Notes under the pieces: model-generated
Seen by the model: only the letters and a program-made list of their open reading frames with translations
What the model was told of the DNA's origin: nothing
The model's database searches: none
Assembly (NCBI GenBank): GCA_041565695.1
Contig: JBFGUI010000012.1
Coordinates: 1 to 28,366 of the forward strand
Source of the DNA: Pelagibius sp041565695
GTDB taxonomy: Bacteria > Pseudomonadota > Alphaproteobacteria > Kiloniellales > Kiloniellaceae
Direction of reading: 5' to 3'
Length of the DNA: 28,366 bases
Program-made: the position numbers and the translations under genes
Part shown: positions 22,608-28,366 of the stretch, piece by piece
Layout of the letters: every line of letters starts with the position of its first letter
How positions within the stretch are numbered: the stretch's first letter is position 1

Positions 22608-23075
22608 CTAGCTGGAAAGCTCGCCGGTGGGAATGAGTTGCACCGCGGCGATGCGCCAGGAGCCGTCGGGCTGCTGCTCCATGGTGTAGATGGCGACCAC
22701 CGCGCGGCCGTCCGGTCCGACGAAGCGGACTGCCTGGCCGGTCTTGCCGTCGATGATGCGGGCATCGAGGAACTCGACGGACTGGGGCCGATAGACCGCC
22801 TGATAGCCGCCCTTGACCATGGCCATGAAGTTCTCAGGGGTACCGAACAGCCGGCGCAGCTGCGGCGTGGCATAGGTGAAGGCGCGGCCGCCGTCGTCGG
22901 CCTGGAAGGCGTCGAGCTGGGCGCGGATGGTACCGACGATGGCCTGCTGGTCGGCGGCTGCGGGCTGCTGCACCTGCTGGGCGCGGACCTCGCCGGACAG
23001 GACCAGGGGCGCGGCGGCGGCGACGGCGGCCAGCATCAAGACGAGGACGGCAAGGGGGGCGGCAAGGCGCGGCAT
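22608..23075 (-). CDS. exported DUF4864-type protein
   Basis: A 155-residue protein resembling DUF4864. After a signal peptide or N-terminal anchor (MPRLAAPLAVLVLMLAAVAAAAP...), a small alpha+beta domain follows, containing AIVGTIRAQLDAFQADDGGRAFTYATPQLRRLFGTPENFMAMV, VKGGYQAVYRPQSVEFLDARI and DGSWRIAAVQLIPT, with an NTF2-like look. Function is unknown. ATG 23075 is preferred over an in-frame TTG at 23099, because AAGGGAG lies six bases upstream of it. It sits between the OmpA-like lipoprotein gene (133 bases) and gpt (119 bases), both on the same strand. Confidence 0.82.
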   Translation of the reverse strand: MPRLAAPLAVLVLMLAAVAAAAPLVLSGEVRAQQVQQPAAADQQAIVGTIRAQLDAFQADDGGRAFTYATPQLRRLFGTPENFMAMVKGGYQAVYRPQSVEFLDARIIDGKTGQAVRFVGPDGRAVVAIYTMEQQPDGSWRIAAVQLIPTGELSS

Positions 23076-23139
23076 GGCGGGCTCCCTTCGGTTGCTCAAG
23101 AGATACTAGGCCGATCCCGGCGGCCGGCCAGTCTCCCTC

Positions 23140-23181
23140 CGAAAAGACTTCAGGCCGGCCCCGCTTCGCGGACGCCGGCCT
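23140..23181 (-). terminator. intrinsic terminator after the lipoprotein gene
   Basis: Reading on the minus strand, AGGCCGGC (complement of 23174-23181) pairs with GCCGGCCT (complement of 23152-23159), with an inner CCGC/GCGG stem around TTC. A TCTTTTC tract follows a few bases later (to about 23140). It lies 28 bases past the stop of the gene at 23209. Confidence 0.6.
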
Positions 23182-23208
23182 GGGTACCGTGGAACGCTGC
23201 CGTCGTGC

Positions 23209-24372
23209 TCAGCGCACGTAGATGTGCACTTCGTTCACCCGCGCCTGCGGGCTGGAGGTCGCCGAGAGCGTCATGCGGTCGGCGGGCAGGCCCATGTTGG
23301 TCAGCGTGCGCAGCACGTTTTCCGCATTGCGCCGCGAGCGGCTGGTGTCGAGCGCCACGCGGGCGGTGTCACCGCCGGCCGGGGTCACCGCGACGATGTC
23401 GAAGGCGGCATTGGGCCGGCGCTCCAGCGCGGCGCCGACCACGGTGAAGAGCGCCTGCTCGTACTGCGGGTTTTCCCGGTCGAAGCGGATGACGGCCAGC
23501 GGCTGGCGGCTTCCGACCTGGTTCGCAGCGCCGCCGGCCGGGGCCGGCGCGGGCACGCCGTAGGCGCGGTTGGCCAGGCTGCCGCCGATGTATTCGCCGT
23601 TGTCGATGGCGACCTGCATGGCGGTCAGGTTCAGCCGCTCGTTGGCGAAGTAGTTCTGGGTGCGGGCGATGTCGTCGCTCAGCTCGTTGAGCAGGCGGTC
23701 GATGACCACAACGGTTTTGTTGACCTCGTCCTCCAGCACGGCGAGCTGCCGGTGATCCTCTTCGACGGCGCCACGCAACTCGAAGGTTGTGCTGGTCGAC
23801 TCCAGCAGGAAAGCCGAGAGCGAAGCGGTACCAGAGACCTGGCTCGCCAGGGTGTTGAGCGCGGCGATGGAGGCGCCGACCTGCTGCAGTTCCGCCTGGG
23901 CCTGGTTCCACTGGGCGACCAGCTCCGGATTGCCGGGCGTGGTGCCGACCTGCAGGCGGGCGTTCATCGCCGCCTTCAGGGAGTGGTAGTTGCCGGCGAA
24001 CTGGCGGGCCGAAATACGCAGGCTCTGCAGCTGGTCGTTCTCGGCCTTGAGCTCAGACTGCAGCTTCAGCAGATCGTCACGCAACCCCTGGATCTTCTGG
24101 CCGACAACTGTGCCGGTGGGACGCATGTTGCTGACCGTCGGCGGCTCGAACACCGTGGTGCCGAGGATTTCCGGCGCAGGTGCGGCCGGCACGGACGCCG
24201 GCGCAGTCTCGACAACGGCTGGTTGATTGGCCGCGGAAGGCGCGGCCTGCGGCGCCGGCTGACTGGCCGCAGGCTTCTGGCTGTTCTGTGGCAGGGTGCA
24301 ACCAGCCACGAACAGAAGCGCGCCGATGACGAAAGCGGTCCGGCGAAAGGGCAACAAGTGTCTGCTCGACAT
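23209..24372 (-). CDS. lipoprotein with coiled coil and divergent OmpA-like C-terminal domain
   Basis: A 387-residue predicted lipoprotein (lipobox FVAGC, Cys25). An Ala/Pro/Gln-rich linker (about 26-70) is followed by a long helical, coiled-coil-prone region (about 88-270, KIQGLRDDLLKLQSELKAENDQLQSLRI...). A final alpha+beta domain (about 290-387) resembles OmpA C-terminal domains in SRSRRNAENVLRTLTNMG and the NEVHIYVR strand. The peptidoglycan-contacting Asp expected in the preceding loop is not evident (AVTPAGGDTARVAL), while an Arg in the following helix is. Peptidoglycan binding is therefore doubtful. A role in outer membrane to wall tethering is inference. ATG 24372 is the only strong start. 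Confidence 0.8.
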   Translation of the reverse strand: MSSRHLLPFRRTAFVIGALLFVAGCTLPQNSQKPAASQPAPQAAPSAANQPAVVETAPASVPAAPAPEILGTTVFEPPTVSNMRPTGTVVGQKIQGLRDDLLKLQSELKAENDQLQSLRISARQFAGNYHSLKAAMNARLQVGTTPGNPELVAQWNQAQAELQQVGASIAALNTLASQVSGTASLSAFLLESTSTTFELRGAVEEDHRQLAVLEDEVNKTVVVIDRLLNELSDDIARTQNYFANERLNLTAMQVAIDNGEYIGGSLANRAYGVPAPAPAGGAANQVGSRQPLAVIRFDRENPQYEQALFTVVGAALERRPNAAFDIVAVTPAGGDTARVALDTSRSRRNAENVLRTLTNMGLPADRMTLSATSSPQARVNEVHIYVR

Positions 24373-24417
24373 AGAGAATTCCGTACAGATTTCCGAGACA
24401 GCCTGAGCTAAGAAGTT

Positions 24418-24438
24418 CTTACATATTAACTATGTAAG
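24418..24438. promoter_or_regulatory. AT-rich inverted repeat, possible operator or hairpin
   Basis: CTTACATA and TATGTAAG form a perfect 8-bp inverted repeat around TTAAC, inside an AT-rich patch (about 24405-24460) unlike the GC-rich surroundings. It lies 46 bases upstream of the lipoprotein start on the minus strand, so it could be an operator for that gene. I do not recognise the motif. The rest of 24373-24693 holds no gene. Confidence 0.4.
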
Positions 24439-24607
24439 TCTTTACAGATTCTTGCTATCCCGACCCCCCCTCGATCGATTGCGAGATAGTAGAGTATGGA
24501 TTCTAGGGGGACAAGAGCGATTTCCCGGTCCCGAAGCCGGCCCCGGAGACGGGTTCGGCCTTGAAATCTTTGGCTTTCGCTCGGTTCTTCTTGGGTTCGC
24601 GAAGCGC

Positions 24608-24636
24608 TTGCACGGGGCGGGGGCTTCGAGTAATGT
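24608..24636 (+). promoter_or_regulatory. candidate promoter of tRNA-Arg
   Basis: TTGCAC (24608-24613), a 17-base spacer and TAATGT (24631-24636) precede the tRNA by about 57 bases. A GC-rich discriminator (CCGGCC) follows the -10, as is common at stable-RNA promoters. The -10 match is only moderate. Confidence 0.4.
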
Positions 24637-24693
24637 CCGGCCTCTTCCGCGGCGGCGCTCTGACCGCCGCGCCGCGTCCAGCGGCTCTGATAA

Positions 24694-24770
24694 GCGCCCG
24701 TAGCTCAACTGGATAGAGCATCTGACTACGGATCAGAAGGTTGGGAGTTCGAATCTTCCCGGGCGCGCCA
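24694..24770 (+). tRNA. tRNA-Arg (anticodon ACG)
   Basis: A 77-base tRNA with encoded CCA. The acceptor stem GCGCCCG pairs with CGGGCGC, with discriminator G. The D arm is GCTC-AACTGGATA-GAGC and the anticodon stem TCTGA/TCAGA around CTACGGA. The T arm GGGAG-TTCGAAT-CTTCC has one G-T pair. The anticodon is ACG, read as ICG after A34 deamination, decoding CGU/CGC/CGA. All expected invariant positions are present. No integrase or duplicated 3' end is visible, so there is no sign of use as an attachment site. Confidence 0.97.
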
Positions 24771-24804
24771 TAACCCCCTGTAAATGGGCCGGAAACCGAG
24801 GCAG

Positions 24805-24821
24805 GGAAATCATCGATTTCC
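24805..24821 (+). terminator. weak hairpin downstream of tRNA-Arg
   Basis: GGAAATC and GATTTCC form a perfect 7-bp stem with a 3-base loop, 34 bases after the tRNA, followed by GCTGTTCTTC. The T-tract is poor, so this is only a candidate 3' end. The rest of 24771-25053 has no gene I can support. Confidence 0.3.
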
Positions 24822-25053
24822 GCTGTTCTTCACGACTCTTGCGGTGTGGCGCGGTTGCTTCTTCGCGCCGGGATCGGCGTGCGGCGCGCTGCCCGAGCCG
24901 CGGTTGTTCGCCTGGCTCGGGCGGTGCCGCTTCTGGTAGAACGCCTGGAAGCCGGTCCGCTCGGTCAGCCGGGCCACCGCCGGCGAACCTGCCGGGTGAA
25001 GCCGCCAGCACCCCGCGGCATCCTGGGCAGCATCGCTCAACGTGACCGTGGTC

Positions 25054-25860
25054 TCAGCCGGCCTCCAGCAGGCGGGCGAGGATCCGGGCGACCCTGTCCG
25101 GCACTTCCAGCGGCGTGAAGTGGCGGACGCCCTCCAGCACCGTCAAGCGAGCGCCCGGAATGGCGGCCCTCATGGCTTCAGCCATCGCCACCGGCGTTGC
25201 GTAATCCTCCTCGCCGACCACGATCTCGGTCGGAAAGTTGAAGCCGGCCAGGGCGGCCCGTTGATCGCAGAGGCCGAGCATGCGGCAGCTTTCCGCATAG
25301 GCTGCGACCTCGTTGGCGAGAAAGACCTGGATCGCGGCATCTACGCGCGCCGGATTGGCCGTCCGGAAGGCGTCGCTGAACCAGCGGGTCTTCTGAAAGT
25401 CGACCAGAGCGGCCATGCCGCCCTCAATCGCCTTGGCCGCGCGGTCTTCCCAGGCCGCCGGCGCTTCGGGGCCGTAGTAGGCCGTGGTGTCGATGAGTCC
25501 GAGGCCCTGAACCCGCTGCGGATAGGCCGCCGCGAAAGCAAGCGCCACGCAGCCGCCCATGGAGGCGCCGGCCACTCTGGCAGTCTCCCAGCCTTCCGCG
25601 TCGAGCACCGCGGCCAGGTCTTCGGCAAAGAGTTCCACCCGGTAGGGGCCGGCCGGCTTGTCGGAGGCGCCGTGACCACGACAGTCGATCGCCAGGATCT
25701 CGCAGTCCCGCTGCAGCTGCTCGGCGACAGGGCGCCAGAAGTCGGTGTCCATGGCCAGCGAATGGATCAGGGCCAGGCGCTTTTCCGGGCGGTTCTCGCC
25801 CCAAACCTTGTAGTGCAGCCTGGTACCGTCGGCGGCCCGGGCCTCGGCTTGTCGTGACAT
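25054..25860 (-). CDS. alpha/beta hydrolase, 3-oxoadipate enol-lactonase-like
   Basis: A 268-residue cytoplasmic alpha/beta hydrolase. Visible motifs are the IDCRGHGASD strand-loop after beta-strand 4, the nucleophile elbow GASMGG (Ser), a late GEEDYATP acidic loop and the C-terminal EGVRHFTPLEVP catalytic His. General resemblance is to PcaD-type lactonases, but the substrate cannot be fixed. ATG 25860 is preferred to a TTG six bases upstream because GAGGAAG lies six bases before it. It begins 25 bases after the substrate-binding-protein gene, so it appears to be in one operon with the molybdenum hydroxylase subunit. That makes hydrolysis of an oxidised ring or ester product a plausible job. 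Confidence 0.88.
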   Translation of the reverse strand: MSRQAEARAADGTRLHYKVWGENRPEKRLALIHSLAMDTDFWRPVAEQLQRDCEILAIDCRGHGASDKPAGPYRVELFAEDLAAVLDAEGWETARVAGASMGGCVALAFAAAYPQRVQGLGLIDTTAYYGPEAPAAWEDRAAKAIEGGMAALVDFQKTRWFSDAFRTANPARVDAAIQVFLANEVAAYAESCRMLGLCDQRAALAGFNFPTEIVVGEEDYATPVAMAEAMRAAIPGARLTVLEGVRHFTPLEVPDRVARILARLLEAG

Positions 25861-25885
25861 CGGCAACTTCCTCGTTCGCTGTATT

Positions 25886-26833
25886 CTACGATCTCAGATC
25901 GGCCAGCGCCTGCTGGTGGCAGTCCAGATCGAGATAGCTCTCGACCCCGCTCAGCGGACCACCGCCGCCGTAGCGGGCGCGCAGGTCGAGCACGGTCTGC
26001 ATGCCGTCGCGCAGGATGGCGCCGTCGGGTGTCAGGCCGGTGCGTTCGGACAGCAGGCTCTCCATGACGGCGTCGACCACGCCTGGCTTGATGGCCGGCA
26101 TCTTCGCCATCAGTAGTTCGGCTCCGGCCTTGCGGTTTGCCGGCGCCAGAGTCCAGTCGAGTCCTCTGAGATAGCCCTTGAGATAAGCCATTACGGCCGC
26201 CCGGTTCTGCTCGGCCCAGGCCCGGCTCGCTGTGACGATGCCGCCCTGGTAGGCGGCGAAGAGATCGGTGCTGCGCTCGAGCACCTTGAACCCGGCGGCA
26301 CGGGCCAGCGAGGTGAAGGGCTCGATGGTGAGCGTCCCGGCATGCGTGCCGTCCTTTACTGAGTTCCAGCGGTCGGGGGTCGCGCCGACCGCGACGCGCC
26401 GGTAATCGTCCGGTGCCAGGCCACCGCGCGCCAGCATCTCATAGAGAACGAAGGCAAAGCCCGTAGCCAGCGCATCCAGCGCCAGGCTGCGGCCCTTGAG
26501 GTCGGCGTAGGTGGCGATGCCCGGGCTGGTAACGAAGGTCAGCTCGATCTGCGTCGCGCCCATGAGGACATGAAAATCCGCCGGCCTTTTGAGTTCCGCC
26601 GCACCTTGGCCCTCGCGATAGGCGACCACGTTGTCGAAGGCCGTCATGGCAATGTCGAAGGCGCCTGCCGACAGCTTTTCGAACTGGAACACGGAGCTGG
26701 GCGTGGTGGTCAGCTCTACCTCGAAGCCCTCTTCGGAGAAGAAACCCTGCTCCTGAGCCGCAAAGATCGGCAGGTTGGGGGCTCCGGGAAAGGCGATAAC
26801 CCGGATCTTTGCCGTTTTGTCCGAACTGCTCAA
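25886..26833 (-). CDS. NitT/TauT-type substrate-binding protein homologue without signal peptide
   Basis: A 315-residue member of the SsuA/TauA/THI5-like (NMT1) periplasmic-binding fold: FPGAPNLPIFAAQEQGFFSEEGFEVELTTTP at the N-terminus, FDIAMTAFDNVVAYREGQG, the LKGRSLALDALATGFAFVLYEML lobe and YLKGYLRGLDWTLAP. It starts at TTG (26833) inside the stop of the upstream gene (TTGA overlap) with GGGAGGAG seven bases before, so this start is well supported. From it the protein reads (Met)SSSDKTAKIRVIAFPG, with no signal peptide or lipobox. No ABC permease or ATPase gene is visible nearby. It may be a cytoplasmic binding protein or enzyme rather than a transporter part. The THI5 cysteine cluster is absent, so thiamine-precursor synthesis is unlikely. 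Confidence 0.85.
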   Translation of the reverse strand: MSSSDKTAKIRVIAFPGAPNLPIFAAQEQGFFSEEGFEVELTTTPSSVFQFEKLSAGAFDIAMTAFDNVVAYREGQGAAELKRPADFHVLMGATQIELTFVTSPGIATYADLKGRSLALDALATGFAFVLYEMLARGGLAPDDYRRVAVGATPDRWNSVKDGTHAGTLTIEPFTSLARAAGFKVLERSTDLFAAYQGGIVTASRAWAEQNRAAVMAYLKGYLRGLDWTLAPANRKAGAELLMAKMPAIKPGVVDAVMESLLSERTGLTPDGAILRDGMQTVLDLRARYGGGGPLSGVESYLDLDCHQQALADLRS

Positions 26834-28366
26834 ACCTGCACTCCTCCCTGCCGCTGCTTTGCGTCCTGGATGGCTTTCCAGATGGTGAAGGGCGTCGCCG
26901 GCATGGAGATGTCGGTGACACCGAAAGGTTTCAGCGCATCGACCAGGGCGTTGACGATGACTGCCAGTGCCGGCGTTGTGCCGCCTTCGCCGCCCGCTTT
27001 GATGCCGAGCGGGTTGGTCGGCGACAGCACCTCGGCGATCTCCGTCTCGAAGGAAGGCAGACCGTCGGCGCGCGGCATGGCGTAGTCCATGAAGGAACCG
27101 GAAAGCACCTGGCCCGACTCCGGGTCGACGTAGCACTGCTCCCACATTGCCTGGCCGATCCCCTGGGCGATCCCGCCGTGGGTCTGGCCGTGCACGATCA
27201 GCGGGTTGATGCAGCGCCCCACGTCGTCGACCGTGGCATAGCGCTTGATTTCGGCCTGTCCGGTCTCCGGATCGACCTCGATCTCGCAGGCCGCCGCGCC
27301 GTTGGGAAAGACCGGGTCGTGCATCTCGTTGGTGCGGGCGGCGAAGAGGCGCTTTTCCTGCGTCTCGCCGGCGAGGTCGAAGATGTCGATAGCATGGTTG
27401 GTGCCGGGGACGACGAAACGGCCATCCTCGAAGGCGACCTGCTCGGACGGCACATCGAAGAGGGCCGCCGCCTTGGCCGAGGCCGCGGCGATCAGATCCT
27501 CCGCGGCCATAACCATCACCGTGCCGGCATGCCGCATGGAGCGGCCGGAATGGGACCCGCCGCCGACCGAGACCACGTCGGTATCGCCCAGCACGATCTG
27601 CACACGCTCCGGCTCGACCCCCAGCATGTCGGCCACCACCTGCGCGAAGCTGGTTTCGTGACCCTGGCCGCTCGGCTGGGTGCCGATCACGACGCTGATC
27701 TCGCGGTTGCTTCTGACCTCGATCTCCGCGCGCTCCTTCGGCGAGCCGATGGAGGATTCGACGTAGTTGGCGAAACCCCGTCCGAGCAGCATGCCCCGCG
27801 CCTCCGCCTCTTTGCGGCGTGCCTCGAAGCCGCGCCAGTCCGCCAGCTTCAGGGTGCGGTCCATGTTGATCTCGTAAGTGCCGCTGTCATAGACGGCGCC
27901 CACCGCGTTGCAATAGGGCATCGCCTCTGCAGAGATCAGGTTGCGCCGCCGCAGGTCGAGCGCATCGAAGCCGCACTGCAGCGCCGCCAGCTCTATGAGC
28001 CGTTCGATGGCGTAGGTCACCTCCGGGCGGCCCGAGCTGCGGTAGGCCTGGGTCGGCATGGTGTTGGTGAAGACCGCGCGGGCGCGCAGCGAGGCGACCG
28101 GAATGTCATAGGAACCCGTGATAAGGGCGGACCCCTTGCCGAGCGGCGACAGCGAGACGCAACGTGCGCCGACATTACTGATGTTGTCGGCCCGCATGGC
28201 GAGAAAACGGCCCGAGCTGTCGAGCGCCAGAGAAACCCGGGTAACAAGGTCCCGGCCCTGGTAGTCGCTGAGGAAGGCCTCCGAGCGGGTCGCGGTGAAC
28301 TTCACCGGCCGCCCGAGCTTGCGCGCCGCCCAGAGCACCAGGCCGAATTCCACATAGACGCGGTTG
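26830..28366 (-). CDS. xanthine dehydrogenase/CO dehydrogenase-family molybdopterin subunit (5' end beyond window)
   Basis: C-terminal 512 residues of a molybdenum hydroxylase large subunit; the N-terminus lies past the right edge. The visible start of the fragment reads NRVYVEFGLVLWAARKLGRPV and continues through TATRSEAFLSDYQGRDL. AYRSSGRPE sits where CoxL of true CO dehydrogenase has AYxCSFR, so it is a form II-like oxidase, not a CO dehydrogenase. GTQPSGQGHETSFAQVVADML binds the molybdopterin, and the catalytic Glu is present in AGGEGGTTPA (codon 26988-26986). The ISMPATPFTIWKAI C-terminus is typical. The stop overlaps the TTG of the substrate-binding-protein gene. Small and medium subunits are not seen here and may lie upstream. 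The natural substrate is unknown. Confidence 0.93.
   Translation of the reverse strand, partial: NRVYVEFGLVLWAARKLGRPVKFTATRSEAFLSDYQGRDLVTRVSLALDSSGRFLAMRADNISNVGARCVSLSPLGKGSALITGSYDIPVASLRARAVFTNTMPTQAYRSSGRPEVTYAIERLIELAALQCGFDALDLRRRNLISAEAMPYCNAVGAVYDSGTYEINMDRTLKLADWRGFEARRKEAEARGMLLGRGFANYVESSIGSPKERAEIEVRSNREISVVIGTQPSGQGHETSFAQVVADMLGVEPERVQIVLGDTDVVSVGGGSHSGRSMRHAGTVMVMAAEDLIAAASAKAAALFDVPSEQVAFEDGRFVVPGTNHAIDIFDLAGETQEKRLFAARTNEMHDPVFPNGAAACEIEVDPETGQAEIKRYATVDDVGRCINPLIVHGQTHGGIAQGIGQAMWEQCYVDPESGQVLSGSFMDYAMPRADGLPSFETEIAEVLSPTNPLGIKAGGEGGTTPALAVIVNALVDALKPFGVTDISMPATPFTIWKAIQDAKQRQGGVQV

Noticed and set aside
24694..24770. Integration site at tRNA-Arg
   Set aside because: No integrase, no direct repeat of the tRNA 3' end and no mobile gene in the flanks.
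24733..25053. Short minus-strand frames downstream of the hydrolase, including one ending in a peptide encoded across the tRNA
   Set aside because: No ribosome-binding site, no recognisable domain; one frame reads through the tRNA-Arg gene, a common spurious pattern.
25886..26833. THI5-type HMP-phosphate synthase
   Set aside because: The fold family matches but the cysteine-rich motif of THI5 is absent; only one cysteine, near the C-terminus, was seen.
26830..28366. Aerobic CO dehydrogenase CoxL
   Set aside because: The active-site loop reads AYRSSGR, not AYxCSFR, so the Cu-Mo CO-oxidising type is not supported.
1..28366. CRISPR array, prophage, insertion sequence or toxin-antitoxin pair
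   Set aside because: No regularly spaced repeats, transposase or integrase, phage or small paired toxin genes were seen on either strand.

Overview
The window comes from a high-GC (roughly two-thirds G+C) alphaproteobacterium. It looks like a chromosomal segment of a Rhodospirillales-type lineage in the broad sense. The grounds are the DUF2336 protein, the rpmH-rnpA-yidD-yidC-yihA-argB gene order, perfect CtrA-type boxes (TTAA-N7-TTAAC), an FNR/FixK-type regulator with its own TTGAT-N4-ATCAA box, and a dispersed palindromic repeat of a kind common in this class. Genus and species cannot be read from the sequence. There is no phage, transposase, integrase or CRISPR array.

Layout, left to right. 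(1) 1-212 is non-coding, with a GC-rich inverted repeat. (2) rmuC (-) is divergent from def-fmt-truA (+), the protein N-terminus/translation-initiation and tRNA pseudouridine group. (3) dapD-dapE and a coupled membrane protein (all -) make lysine/diaminopimelate precursors. (4) A promoter region with two perfect CtrA boxes precedes a PAS-PAS-GAF-GGDEF diguanylate cyclase translationally coupled to a DUF2336 protein (+). (5) A compact minus-strand operon rpmH-rnpA-yidD-yidC-yihA-argB has a near-consensus promoter. The GTG-started L34 gene is included. (6) A TVP38/DedA-like membrane protein (+) lies behind a third CtrA box, followed by a small secreted Cys-Pro-Asn repeat protein with a strong terminator and an orphan sensor histidine kinase (+). 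(7) A dispersed palindrome sits between convergent genes. Then come, on the minus strand, an RlmI-type rRNA methyltransferase, a lipoprotein gamma-glutamyltransferase and a GNAT-like protein. The last of these is divergent from an Fe-S FNR-type regulator, with a perfect FNR box between them. (8) gpt, a DUF4864 protein and a coiled-coil/OmpA-like lipoprotein (all -). (9) tRNA-Arg(ACG). (10) A catabolic-looking minus-strand operon, cut by the window edge: a xanthine dehydrogenase/CO dehydrogenase-type molybdopterin subunit, a substrate-binding-protein homologue without a signal peptide that starts at TTG inside the upstream stop, and an alpha/beta hydrolase.

Most of the window is housekeeping. 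The points that merit a second look are the three TTAA-N7-TTAA elements (two of them in front of a c-di-GMP gene pair), the autoregulatory-looking FNR box shared with a GNAT-like gene, the Cys-rich NPC-repeat exported protein, and the leaderless substrate-binding protein coupled to a molybdenum hydroxylase. No clearly new defence or mobile system is visible.
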